From Paraburkholderia phytofirmans PsJN (GTDB lineage: Bacteria; Pseudomonadota; Gammaproteobacteria; Burkholderiales; Burkholderiaceae): a DNA stretch of 64,000 bases. A model generated the notes under the pieces. The model worked only from the letters and a program-made list of their open reading frames with translations. It made no database searches and was not told the DNA's origin. Each line of letters opens with the position of its first letter. Within the stretch, counting starts at the first letter, position 1. Positions 15,566 through 24,466 of this stretch are shown here, one piece after another. A program made the position numbers and the translations under genes. Where the stretch lies: contig NC_010676.1 of the NCBI RefSeq assembly GCF_000020125.1, positions 682,001-746,000 of the forward strand. The letters are read 5' to 3'.

Positions 15566-17353
15566 ATGAACACCAGAACCACTCAGCGCGCTAGCGCGCC
15601 GCGGCACCCGCTCGGCCCGCGCGAAGCGAATTCGCGCCTGCCGCGGGGCCGCACCCGGATCGCCGAAGCGTGCACGTGCGTGCTCCTGGGCATGTATCTG
15701 ACCATGCTGCCGGTGGCGCAAGCGGCCGGCCAGAACGCCGCAGCGGGTGTGCCCGGACTGCCGGACGTGCCGCTCACGGTGGCGTCGAACGGTTCGGTGC
15801 ATCTGACCATCGCCGCGAGCGGCATGGGTCCGGGGGCTGCGTCCGGCGGCGCGCAGCAGGGCGCTCGTGGCCCGAACTGCAGCGGCCCGGTCGCAGAACA
15901 TAGCTCGGTGACGATCCCGGTCGGCAAATCCACCATGGTCGATGTGCGCGAACCGGTGAAGAGCCGCAGCGTCGGCAATCCGGCCATCGTGCAGGCCATG
16001 CTCGTGTCGCCGCAAACGCTTTATCTGCTCGGCTCCGACGTCGGCACCACCAACATGATCGTGCAGGGCCGCAGCGGCTCGTGCACGATCATCGACGTGA
16101 GCGTCGGCGCGGATCCGGGCGGTCTGCAACAAACCCTCGCCGCGCTGATGCCCGAGGAAACCGGCATTCAGGTGAAGGCCGCCGCGGATACGCTGGTGTT
16201 GACCGGCACGGTCTCCGATGCGGTCAAGGCTGAACGCGTGCTCGAACTGGCGCGCGCCTTCGTGGCCCGTCCGACCGCCGCCTTGCAAGGCGGCGCGCCG
16301 ATGGGCAGCGGCCCGTTGCCAGTTGGCGCCGCGCCGCGCGCAATGGGTATGCCGGCGCCAACGCTCGGCGGCGCGAGCGGCGAACGCATCATCAACATGA
16401 TGCATGTGGCCGCGCCGCAGCAGGTCATGCTCGAAGTGAAGGTCGCCGAAGTCTCGAAGACGCTGATCGACCAGCTCGGCGTGGCGGCCAATATCAACGG
16501 CGGCATCGGCAGCTGGAGTTTCGGCTTGCTGGCCGATTATCTGTCGGGCGGGCTGAGCGCGCTGACCGCTTCGAAAGCGAACAATTCGCCGCTCAGGGCC
16601 GCTATCGATGCGCAAAAGACCGACCAGCTCGTGAAGATTCTGGCCGAGCCGAACCTGATGGCGATCAGCGGCCAGGAAGCGAGTTTTCTCGCGGGCGGCA
16701 AGGTCTATATTCCGGTGCCGCAGAGCAACGGCGCGAACGGCACGACCATCGTGCTGCAGGAAGAACAATACGGTGTCGGCCTGACCTTCACGCCGACCGT
16801 GCTCGAAGGTGGCCGCATCAACCTGAAGGTATCGCCGGAAGTGTCCGAGCTGTCGTCCACCGGCGTGGTCGTCAGCGCCGGCAACTCGAACAACCAGACG
16901 ATCCTGCCGCTGATCACGACGCGCCGCGCCTCCACCACGCTGCAGGTGTTCGACGGTCAAAGTTTCGCGATCGGCGGCCTGCTGAAGAGCAACATCACGG
17001 GGTCGATCAAGGGCTTGCCCGGCGCTGCGGAATTGCCGGTGCTCGGTGCGCTGTTCCGCAGCACCAGCTACGAACAGGACAAGACCGAACTGGTGTTCGT
17101 CGTGACGCCGCGTCTCGCGAAGCCACTGCCGCAGCACTATCCGCTGCCGACCGACCACTTCGGCGATGCCAGCGAAGCGAACGTGTACCTGACCGGCCAC
17201 ATGGAAGGCGAGAAGCGCGCCGCGCCGGCTGCAGGGGCTTCGGCACCCGCGCCTGCGCCGGTTCCCGTACCCGCTCCCGCACCGAGCGCGGCTGCGTCCG
17301 TGGCCGTGATCCCGGCCACGCCGGAAACCAGCGCCTCAAATGCCGCGCAGTAA
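15566..17353 (+). CDS. cpaC: Tad secretin CpaC/RcpA
   Basis: A 595-residue outer-membrane secretin. A long, basic N-terminal region and a signal segment (about 33-53) are followed by the pilus-secretin N-domain (VPVGKSTMVDVREPVKSRSVGNPAIVQAML-type region, about 115-180), a BON-like segment (about 190-235) and the secretin core (about 275-530; QVMLEVKVAEVSKTLIDQLG to GGLLKSN and ELVFVVTPRLAKP). The tail is rich in Pro and Ala. It forms the channel for the Flp pilus. The signal peptide is preceded by about 32 residues, so an internal start is possible, but ATG 15566 has the GGGGGT ribosome site. Confidence 0.93.
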   Translation: MNTRTTQRASAPRHPLGPREANSRLPRGRTRIAEACTCVLLGMYLTMLPVAQAAGQNAAAGVPGLPDVPLTVASNGSVHLTIAASGMGPGAASGGAQQGARGPNCSGPVAEHSSVTIPVGKSTMVDVREPVKSRSVGNPAIVQAMLVSPQTLYLLGSDVGTTNMIVQGRSGSCTIIDVSVGADPGGLQQTLAALMPEETGIQVKAAADTLVLTGTVSDAVKAERVLELARAFVARPTAALQGGAPMGSGPLPVGAAPRAMGMPAPTLGGASGERIINMMHVAAPQQVMLEVKVAEVSKTLIDQLGVAANINGGIGSWSFGLLADYLSGGLSALTASKANNSPLRAAIDAQKTDQLVKILAEPNLMAISGQEASFLAGGKVYIPVPQSNGANGTTIVLQEEQYGVGLTFTPTVLEGGRINLKVSPEVSELSSTGVVVSAGNSNNQTILPLITTRRASTTLQVFDGQSFAIGGLLKSNITGSIKGLPGAAELPVLGALFRSTSYEQDKTELVFVVTPRLAKPLPQHYPLPTDHFGDASEANVYLTGHMEGEKRAAPAAGASAPAPAPVPVPAPAPSAAASVAVIPATPETSASNAAQ

Positions 17354-17377
17354 ATGCGCCGCCTAACGGAGATCGAC

Positions 17378-17671
17378 ATGACAAGCACCAAGACACTGAT
17401 CCGCACGGCGTTGTGCGCCGGCTTAAGCGCAGCGCTCGCCGGCTGCCTGAGCTCGACGCCGCACTGGGACGCGACTTTTGGCGACTCGGTCAACCAGCTC
17501 AAGGAAATGCAGACGCTCAATCCGAACGCCTCGGCGAACACCGATCCGGTCGCGGGTATCGACGGGACGGCGGCCGCGGCCGCACAGAAGAGCTACGCCA
17601 AATCCTTCACTGCTCCGCCCCCGCCCACCAATTCCTTGACGATCGGCGTCGGCTCATCGACTTCGTATTGA
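17378..17671 (+). CDS. Small lipoprotein of the tad locus
   Basis: A 97-residue lipoprotein with a signal peptide and LAGC lipobox (Cys near 23). The rest is low in hydrophobic residues, with VNQLKEMQTLNPNASANTDPVAGIDG resembling the small lipoproteins found between the secretin and tadZ in betaproteobacterial tad loci. It may act as a secretin pilotin, by position only. ATG 17378 has ACGGAGATCG upstream; the ATG at 17354 directly abuts the cpaC stop and has a poorer site. Confidence 0.75.
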   Translation: MTSTKTLIRTALCAGLSAALAGCLSSTPHWDATFGDSVNQLKEMQTLNPNASANTDPVAGIDGTAAAAAQKSYAKSFTAPPPPTNSLTIGVGSSTSY

Positions 17672-17717
17672 AGCGGCACAACCAGGCGGCTCGCTGCAGA
17701 GCCAGCGGAGACTTACC

Positions 17718-18920
17718 ATGATCGACACTCTTCTCGTTTCGTCCAGCGCCGAGCGTGCGCCGCACATCGCGGCGCGTCTCGAGGCAAGCGGCATTGCGTT
17801 TCGTCTGCGTACGCTGCACGGTACAGCAAAGCAATTGCGCGTGCACGCCGCGGCGATCAGGAGCGCCGATCTGCTGATCGTCGACGACGCCGACCTGGCG
17901 CCGCGCGACCTGGGCGGCATCGAGGAGGTGTTGTCGCAGCTGCCGAACCTGCATTGCATGCTGGTCACCCCGGCGCCGTCCACGGCGCTGCTGATGGCGG
18001 CGATGCGGGTCGGCGTGCGGCACGTGCTCTCCTGGCCGCTGAACGACGCCGAGATCGCCGACGCGCTCGCTCACGTCTCGGCAAAGAAACACGGCGGCAC
18101 GCGCCGCGACGGCCGTGTGGTGTCGTTCACCTCCTGCAAGGGCGGCAGCGGCACGACACTGATCGCCGTGAATCTCGCCTATGCATTGGCCGCCTTGCGC
18201 GACAAGCGCGTGCTGTTGATCGACCTCAACCAGCAATTCGCCGATGCGAGCCTGCTGGTCGCCGACAAGGCGCCGCCCGCCACACTCGCCGACCTGTGCT
18301 CGCAGATCGACCGGCTCGACGCCGCTTTCTTCGAATCTTGCGTGATGCACGTACACGCGAATCTCGACGTGCTGGCCGGCGCGGGCGATCCCGTCAAGTC
18401 GGGCGAACTGCGCGCCGCGCATCTCGAACGGATTCTCACGCTGGTGCGCGAGCAATACGATGCGGTGCTGATCGACGTCGGCCAGAACATCAATCCGCTC
18501 GCGATTCACGCGCTCGATCACAGCGACTCGATCTGCATGGTGGTGCGGCAGAACATTCTGTACCTGCACGCGGGCCGCCGCATGCTCGACATTTTCAAGG
18601 AGCTCGGCTATCCGGCGAGCAAGGTGAAAGTGATCGTCAACCAGTACGACAAGAACGCGCGCATCAACCTGGCGACGCTCGAAGAAACGTTCGGCGCAAA
18701 GGTCGCGCATCACTTGCCGCGCGACGAAAAGCAGGCCACGGAGGCGCTGAATCACGGCGTGCCGCTCGTGACCGGCGCAAAGGGCGGAGCGCTCGCCCAA
18801 GGCATCTCGCAACTGGCCGCGCTGCTGTGGCCGTTGCCGGTTGCGGAGCGCAGGAGCGTGCTCGGGCGCCTGTTCCAAAGCCGGCCGAATTCGCCGCCGC
18901 AGCTGAAGCCCGGCCACTGA
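17718..18920 (+). CDS. tadZ: Tad polar localisation ATPase TadZ/CpaE
   Basis: A 400-residue protein. Residues 1-125 form a degenerate receiver-like domain (LLIVDDADLAPRDLGG). The rest is a ParA/MinD-type ATPase with a deviant Walker A (SCKGGSGTTLIAVNLAYAL) and VLLIDLNQQFADASLL. The first Walker Lys of KGGxGKT is present but the second is Thr, which is common in CpaE. It positions the pilus machine at its site in the cell. 46 bases after the lipoprotein gene. Confidence 0.92.
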   Translation: MIDTLLVSSSAERAPHIAARLEASGIAFRLRTLHGTAKQLRVHAAAIRSADLLIVDDADLAPRDLGGIEEVLSQLPNLHCMLVTPAPSTALLMAAMRVGVRHVLSWPLNDAEIADALAHVSAKKHGGTRRDGRVVSFTSCKGGSGTTLIAVNLAYALAALRDKRVLLIDLNQQFADASLLVADKAPPATLADLCSQIDRLDAAFFESCVMHVHANLDVLAGAGDPVKSGELRAAHLERILTLVREQYDAVLIDVGQNINPLAIHALDHSDSICMVVRQNILYLHAGRRMLDIFKELGYPASKVKVIVNQYDKNARINLATLEETFGAKVAHHLPRDEKQATEALNHGVPLVTGAKGGALAQGISQLAALLWPLPVAERRSVLGRLFQSRPNSPPQLKPGH

Positions 18921-18974
18921 ACCGCCTGAATTCGTTCAGGTTAGCTTGTCATCGAAAAGAATGCGGAGAGCACC

Positions 18975-20357
18975 ATGTCATTGCGCGAACAGTTGATGAT
19001 CCAGAGCGGGGCGATGCCGTTCGACGGCGCCAGTCCCGCAACTGCCGCGGCGGGCGCAGCCACTGAAAGCCTCGCGGCGCGGCGCGCCTATCAGCAGCTC
19101 AAGATGAACATTCATCAGGCGATCATCGACCGGGTGGAGCTCGACAAGCTGCAGCGGCTGTCGCCCGAGCAGATCAGGCGCGAGCTGGCGCAACTGGTGG
19201 AACGGATCGTCGACGAAGACAAGATTCCGATGAACGAACTCGAGCGCCGTCGTCTCGCTCAGGACGTGCACGACGAAATGGTCGGCCTCGGCCCGCTCGA
19301 ACCGCTGCTCAACGACCCGACCATCTCCGACATTCTGGTGAACACGTCCCAGCACGTATATGTGGAGCGGCGCGGGCGCCTCGAACACACCGACGTGACT
19401 TTCTACGACGACGCGCATCTGATGAAGATCATCGAGCGCATCGTCTCGCGCGTGGGCCGCCGGATCGACGAATCCACGCCGATGGTCGACGCTCGCCTGC
19501 CGGACGGCTCGCGCGTCAACGCGATTATTCCGCCGTCGGCGATCGACGGACCGCTGGTGTCGATTCGCCGCTTCGCGGTGAATCCGCTCACAGTCACCGA
19601 CATGGTGAACAACCAGAGCTTCACGCCCGCGATGGCGCAACTGCTCGAAGCGCTGATCAAGTCGAAGCTGAACGTACTGATTTCGGGCGGCACGGGCAGC
19701 GGCAAGACCACGCTGCTCAATCTGCTTTCCGGCTTCATTCCCGAGGACGAGCGGGTCGTGACGATCGAAGACGCAGCCGAGTTGCAGATGCGCCAGCAAC
19801 ACGTGCTGCGGCTCGAAACGCGGCCGCCGAATATCGAAGGCAAGGGCGAAATCTCGCAGCGCTCGCTGGTGAAGAACGCGCTGCGGATGCGCCCCGACCG
19901 TATCGTGCTGGGCGAAGTGCGCGGCGCCGAAGCGCTCGACATGCTGCATGCCATGAACACCGGCCACGAGGGGTCGATGGCGACGCTGCACGCGAACACG
20001 CCGCGCGACGCGCTCACGCGGCTCGAGAACATGGTCGGCATGGCCGGTCTGACGATGCCGATCAAGGCGATCCGCCAGCAGATCGCGTCGGCCATCACGG
20101 TCGTGGTGCAGGCTTCGCGACTCACCGACGGACGCCGCAAGCTGATGAGCATCTCCGAAATCACCGGCATGGAAGGCGACATCATCAACATGCAGGAGAT
20201 CTTCACGTTCAAGCGTACCGGTGTCGACGAAAACGGCATGATCAAAGGCTATTTCTGTGCGAGCGGGGTACGGCCGAAATTCTGCGAACGGCTGGCGGGC
20301 TTCGGCATCGTGCTGCCGGACCAGATGTTCGATCCGGCACGGCGTTTCGAAGTATGA
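18975..20357 (+). CDS. tadA: Tad secretion ATPase TadA/CpaF
   Basis: A 460-residue hexameric type II/IV secretion ATPase. It has the Walker [19 protein letters not shown], a Walker B region with [22 protein letters not shown], and the Asp and His boxes. It powers pilus assembly at the inner membrane with TadB and TadC. ATG 18975 follows GGAGAGCACC. Confidence 0.96.
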   Translation: MSLREQLMIQSGAMPFDGASPATAAAGAATESLAARRAYQQLKMNIHQAIIDRVELDKLQRLSPEQIRRELAQLVERIVDEDKIPMNELERRRLAQDVHDEMVGLGPLEPLLNDPTISDILVNTSQHVYVERRGRLEHTDVTFYDDAHLMKIIERIVSRVGRRIDESTPMVDARLPDGSRVNAIIPPSAIDGPLVSIRRFAVNPLTVTDMVNNQSFTPAMAQLLEALIKSKLNVLISGGTGSGKTTLLNLLSGFIPEDERVVTIEDAAELQMRQQHVLRLETRPPNIEGKGEISQRSLVKNALRMRPDRIVLGEVRGAEALDMLHAMNTGHEGSMATLHANTPRDALTRLENMVGMAGLTMPIKAIRQQIASAITVVVQASRLTDGRRKLMSISEITGMEGDIINMQEIFTFKRTGVDENGMIKGYFCASGVRPKFCERLAGFGIVLPDQMFDPARRFEV

Positions 20358-20384
20358 GCGCGCAACGGCTTTGAGGAGAGAGAC

Positions 20385-21362
20385 ATGAACACGTCGTTTA
20401 TCGGCTTTGCGGTGCTCGCGTTTCTCGCGGTGGTGCTGGCCATCGAGGCCGTTTATCTGTTCTGGAGCAGCCACCACGGCAAGGACGTCAAGCGCATGGA
20501 CGAGCGCATTCGTGCGCTCTCCGCCGGCGGCAACGTGAGCAGCCAACAGCTCTCGATTCTCAAGCAGCGCATGCTGAGCGAGTCGCCGTTCGTCACGCAG
20601 TTGCTGCTTCGCATACCGCGCGTGCATGCGCTCGATCGGCAGTTGCAGCAGTCAGGACTGAAGTGGTCGGTGGCGCGCTTCGTTACCTACACGTTGCTGT
20701 GCGCGGTGCTCGGCGCCTTGGGCGGGTTTGTGCTGCTATTGCCCGCGCCGGTGATGGGCGTGTTCGCTGTGGTGGCGAGCCTGCTGCCCACGCTGATTCT
20801 TTGCCGCAAGCGCACCAAACGCGTGCTGCAGCTCGAACGCCAGTTGCCCGACGCGGCCGATCTGATCGCCCGCGCGCTGCGCGCCGGCCATTCGTTTCCG
20901 GCCGCGCTCGGCATGGTCGGCGAAGAACTACCCAATCCGCTCGGCGGCGAATTCGCGCTGGTGTTCGACGAGATCAACTACGGCGTGTCGATGAGCGACG
21001 CGCTTCTGAACATGGTGAATCGCGTGCCGGTCGAGGATCTGCGCTACTTCGTGATCGCCGTGCTGATCCAGCGCGAGGCAGGCGGCAATCTGGCGGAGAT
21101 TCTCGGATCCATCGCCGGCATCATTCGCGAACGGCTCAAGCTGCTCGGCAAGGTGCGCGTGCTGTCGGCGGAAGGGCGGTTGTCGGCCTGGGTGCTGGGC
21201 GTGTTGCCATTCGCCATTCTCGGGCTGCTGTCGGTGCTCAATCCCGGCTACATCAGCGTGTTCTGGAAGGACCCGGCGGGCCCGCAAATCGCCGGCGTGG
21301 CGATCGCGATGATGCTGTTCGGTATCTTGTGGATGCGTAAAGTGGTGCGCATTCGCGTCTAG
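20385..21362 (+). CDS. tadB: Tad inner-membrane platform protein TadB
   Basis: A 325-residue T2SSF-domain protein with membrane segments at about 5-27, two around 100-145, and two at the C-terminus. The cytoplasmic T2SSF helix bundle contains ERQLPDAADLIARALRAGHSFPAAL. It pairs with TadC to form the platform on which TadA acts. ATG has a GAGGAGAGAG box; 27 bases after tadA. Confidence 0.94.
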   Translation: MNTSFIGFAVLAFLAVVLAIEAVYLFWSSHHGKDVKRMDERIRALSAGGNVSSQQLSILKQRMLSESPFVTQLLLRIPRVHALDRQLQQSGLKWSVARFVTYTLLCAVLGALGGFVLLLPAPVMGVFAVVASLLPTLILCRKRTKRVLQLERQLPDAADLIARALRAGHSFPAALGMVGEELPNPLGGEFALVFDEINYGVSMSDALLNMVNRVPVEDLRYFVIAVLIQREAGGNLAEILGSIAGIIRERLKLLGKVRVLSAEGRLSAWVLGVLPFAILGLLSVLNPGYISVFWKDPAGPQIAGVAIAMMLFGILWMRKVVRIRV

Positions 21363-21405
21363 ATCACGGTTTCGACACGAGGAGAGCGGGTTCGGCCCGC
21401 AGACC

Positions 21406-22362
21406 ATGAAAATTGAACAGATCGTGCTGCTGGGGGTGATGTTTCTGATCGTGTTCGGCGCGGCGCTGAAGGCGATGGCATTGCTGCGCCCCGACCCGGT
21501 GCAACGGCGCATTGAAGAGATCGGGCAGCCGGGTGTCGCCGCCGAGGCTGACACCGGTGCACAAAAGAACTGGGTCGAGACCGTCACGAAGATGTCCGAG
21601 CGGGTCGCCAGACTTTCGCTGCCGAAAGAGGACTGGGACAAGTCGGTGCTGCGTCTGCGCTTCGCGAACGCGGGTATTCGCACGCCGTCCGCGGCAGCCG
21701 TCTATTTCGCTGTCAAGACTGTGCTGGCGCTTGCGCTGCCGGCAATTGCGCTGATCGTTTTCGGGAACGCCTTCCAGGCCGGCGAGCGCATCTATTTGCT
21801 GCTGACCGTGCTGGCTGCCTCGGCGCTCGGCTTCTATCTGCCGAACGTGGTCATGAGGCGCCTCGTTGAAAGCCGTCAGCGCAAGCTGTTCGAGGATCTG
21901 CCCGACGCGCTCGATCTGATGACCGTTTGCGTGGAAGCGGGCCTCGGCCTCGACGCAGCGATGCTGCGCGTCACCCAGGAAATCGGCGTGAAGAGCCACG
22001 CGCTCAAGGACGAATTCGACATGGTGCTGCTGGAGCTGCGCGCCGGCTCGGGGCGCGAGAAGGCCCTGCGCAACCTGTCGCTGCGCACCGGCGTGGAAGA
22101 TATCGACACGCTCGCCGCGATGCTGATCCAGGCGGACCGCTTCGGCACCAGCGTGGGCGACTCGCTCCGTGTTTATACCGACAACCTGCGCACCAAACGA
22201 CGCTTGCGTGCGGAAGAGCAGGCTGCGAAGATCGCTTTGAAGCTGCTGTTTCCGCTGATGTTTTTCATTTTTCCGACACTGCTGGCCGTGCTGGTCGGTC
22301 CGTCGGCGATCCAGATCGTGCGTCAGCTGTCACCGGCCGTCCAAGGTATGGCGGGCGGTTGA
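21406..22362 (+). CDS. tadC: Tad inner-membrane platform protein TadC
   Basis: A 318-residue T2SSF-domain protein, the partner of TadB. The core reads LFEDLPDALDLMTVCVEAGLGLDAAM, and three to four membrane segments (near 5-25, 105-145 and the C-terminus) frame it. It follows tadB by 43 bases and precedes the hydroxylase gene by 26. Confidence 0.94.
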   Translation: MKIEQIVLLGVMFLIVFGAALKAMALLRPDPVQRRIEEIGQPGVAAEADTGAQKNWVETVTKMSERVARLSLPKEDWDKSVLRLRFANAGIRTPSAAAVYFAVKTVLALALPAIALIVFGNAFQAGERIYLLLTVLAASALGFYLPNVVMRRLVESRQRKLFEDLPDALDLMTVCVEAGLGLDAAMLRVTQEIGVKSHALKDEFDMVLLELRAGSGREKALRNLSLRTGVEDIDTLAAMLIQADRFGTSVGDSLRVYTDNLRTKRRLRAEEQAAKIALKLLFPLMFFIFPTLLAVLVGPSAIQIVRQLSPAVQGMAGG

Positions 22363-22388
22363 ACGCCAGGCATACACCGGGGAATCCC

Positions 22389-23255
22389 ATGCTCGCATCC
22401 AGCCCGTTTCCTGACCTCCTGCAGCACGCAAGCCTGTGGCTGCGGATGTACGCGCTCGGACTGGTGATGATGGCCGCGGGCGCGGCGCTCGAACGGCGCT
22501 GGCCCGCGGCGATGCTGCAATCGCGCGCCGGCCAGCGTTTCAACGTGACCTACGCGGGCGTGTATCTGGCGCTCGCGGAAGCGATGAAGCCGTTGACGGC
22601 GGCGGCGAGCGTCGCGATCGTGAACGCTCTTGGTGGCGGGCTGGTCGTTCTGAACTCGCACGGGGTGGGCGCGTTGGCTTCGTTCGTGATCGTGCTGCTC
22701 ACGATCGACGTGCTCGAGTATGCGTTTCACCGGCTGCAGCATACATGGCCCGTGCTGTGGAAGCTGCATTCGCTGCACCATAGCGCGGTCGAATTCAATG
22801 TCACGGTCACGTGGCGGCACCACTGGGTCGAATCGCTCATCAAGGGTTGTCTGCTCTATCCGCTGATCGGCGTGCTGTTCAAGGTCGAACCCTGGATCGT
22901 CGGATCGACGTCGATCATTTTCATGCTCGGCAATTATTTCGCGCATCTGAACCTGCGCGTGGACCTTGGCCGCTATATCACGTGGGTCAACAATCCGCAG
23001 TATCACCGGCTGCATCATTCGAACCGCACCGAGCATTTCAACCATAACTTCACGCAACTGCTGCCGCTATGGGATCACCTGTTCGATACGCAGTGGGTGC
23101 CCGCCAAAGAAGAGTGGCCGGCCACCGGTCTCGACGACGGTGCGCAGCCGCGCTCGTTGCTGGAAGCATTGTGCTGGCCGCTGCGTCTGCACGCCGGACG
23201 CGGCGCGGGGCTCGCCCGCAAGCCGGTGCCGGTGCTGGACAAGGAGACGAAATGA
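22389..23255 (+). CDS. Sterol desaturase / fatty-acid hydroxylase family protein within tad operon
   Basis: A 288-residue integral membrane di-iron enzyme of the fatty-acid hydroxylase superfamily. The histidine clusters are in EYAFHRLQHTWP, LHSLHHSAVEF and YHRLHHSNRTEHFNHNF. Such enzymes hydroxylate or desaturate membrane lipids. It starts 26 bases after tadC and its TGA overlaps the ATG of the next gene (tadE) as ATGA, so it is part of the tad transcript. The substrate is unknown; a membrane-lipid change linked to pilus activity is an inference. Confidence 0.88.
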   Translation: MLASSPFPDLLQHASLWLRMYALGLVMMAAGAALERRWPAAMLQSRAGQRFNVTYAGVYLALAEAMKPLTAAASVAIVNALGGGLVVLNSHGVGALASFVIVLLTIDVLEYAFHRLQHTWPVLWKLHSLHHSAVEFNVTVTWRHHWVESLIKGCLLYPLIGVLFKVEPWIVGSTSIIFMLGNYFAHLNLRVDLGRYITWVNNPQYHRLHHSNRTEHFNHNFTQLLPLWDHLFDTQWVPAKEEWPATGLDDGAQPRSLLEALCWPLRLHAGRGAGLARKPVPVLDKETK

Positions 23256-23782
23256 AATCCGCTCGCCACACGTCGATCTTTAGCGGGGAGGTGCGCGCAG
23301 GCAGGCGCGGGCTCACGCGCAAGCAACGCGGCGTGGCCACGATCGAGTTTGCATTGATCGCGCCGCTGCTGCTTCTGTTGGTGTGCTTTGCGATGGATCT
23401 CGGCATTGCGCTGTGGGTCAATCTGACCATGCAATACGCGGTGCGGGAAGGCGCGCGCTATTCGGTAACGGGGCAGACCAACCTCGATCCGAACGCGACC
23501 AATCAGCAGCGCTATCTGGCTGTCGTGCAGGAGATCAAAAACAGCTCGATGGGTCTCTATTCGCTCGTCTCCCCGAGTTACGTGATCACCATCAACGGGG
23601 CGACTCAAAGCTACAACACGCAAACAAGTTACAGCACCGGCATGTTCGGCAATCCGGGCGACATCGTGGTGCTGCAGATCAACTGCATCTGGCCGCTTCT
23701 GACGCCGCTGGTCAAGCCGTTCTTCGCCAATGGCAAGTTCAGCTTCAGTGTCGCGGCGACGATGCGCAACGAGGGCTTCTGA
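23252..23782 (+). CDS. tadE: TadE-like pseudopilin 1
   Basis: A 176-residue protein with a basic leader ending QRG|VATIEFALIAPLLLLLV (about 26-43), the TadE signature and prepilin-peptidase context (Glu at +5). The C-terminal region is secreted, with Cys only near LQINCIWPLL. It is a minor pseudopilin processed by TadV. The ATG overlaps the hydroxylase stop and has an AAGGAG box. Confidence 0.9.
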   Translation: MKSARHTSIFSGEVRAGRRGLTRKQRGVATIEFALIAPLLLLLVCFAMDLGIALWVNLTMQYAVREGARYSVTGQTNLDPNATNQQRYLAVVQEIKNSSMGLYSLVSPSYVITINGATQSYNTQTSYSTGMFGNPGDIVVLQINCIWPLLTPLVKPFFANGKFSFSVAATMRNEGF

Positions 23783-23783
23783 C

Positions 23784-24413
23784 ATGCGCACACGTTCCTC
23801 GTCAAGCCGCCGCGCGTCCAAAGGCATCGTCACGGTGGAGATGGCGCTGTTGCTGCCAATCATGGTGGCGCTCGCGCTGCCGGTGTACGACATTGCGCGC
23901 AACATCCAGGCGCAGATGATTCTGATCAACGTGAGCCGCGAAGGCGCGAACCTGTCCTCGCGCGCATCGCTTACGTTTCCGATGCAGACCATCATGTCCT
24001 CGCTCAGCGCAACCACGCCGCCGCTCAACATGAGCGCACACGGCATGATCTACATCACCGAGATCATGGGCAACAACAACTGCGACAGCAACGGTAACAA
24101 TTGCACGGGCGTGGTGGTCGCGCAATATCGCTGGAACGGCGGCAACTACGCTCCGGCGAGCAAGCTGTGGAGCTGCGGCAGCAGCGGCACGAACTGGGCG
24201 ACGGACGGCAGCGGCAGTTGCAGCGGCATTCCCGCGGCCGGGACGGCGTCGCCGGTGGTCAATCTGCTGCAAGGCAAGCTTTCGGACGGCCAGATCGCGT
24301 ACGCGGTAGAGGCGTTCTATTTACAGACGCCGCTAATCGGCTCGCTGAATCTGGGCCGCGGCTTCACGACGCCCGCTCTTTCGCCGAATCTCTATGCAAT
24401 GACGGTGTTCTGA
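23784..24413 (+). CDS. TadE/TadF-like pseudopilin 2
   Basis: A 209-residue protein with a Ser/Arg-rich leader and SKG|IVTVEMALLLPIMVALALPVYD (about 13-34), again with Glu at +5. The rest is a Gly/Asn-rich secreted domain with two Cys pairs (NNNCDSNGNNC and LWSCGSSG...GSCSG), likely disulfides. It starts one base after the first tadE stop and is probably a minor pilin (TadF position). Confidence 0.87.
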   Translation: MRTRSSSSRRASKGIVTVEMALLLPIMVALALPVYDIARNIQAQMILINVSREGANLSSRASLTFPMQTIMSSLSATTPPLNMSAHGMIYITEIMGNNNCDSNGNNCTGVVVAQYRWNGGNYAPASKLWSCGSSGTNWATDGSGSCSGIPAAGTASPVVNLLQGKLSDGQIAYAVEAFYLQTPLIGSLNLGRGFTTPALSPNLYAMTVF

Positions 24414-24466
24414 CGCGGCGAAGAAATGCCTGATTAGATAAGAAAAACGCAGGACCGGGGGTAGCA

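Noticed and set aside
21927..22388. Extension of the hydroxylase frame into tadC
   Set aside because: It overlaps the tadC coding frame; the ATG at 22389 starts the conserved protein.
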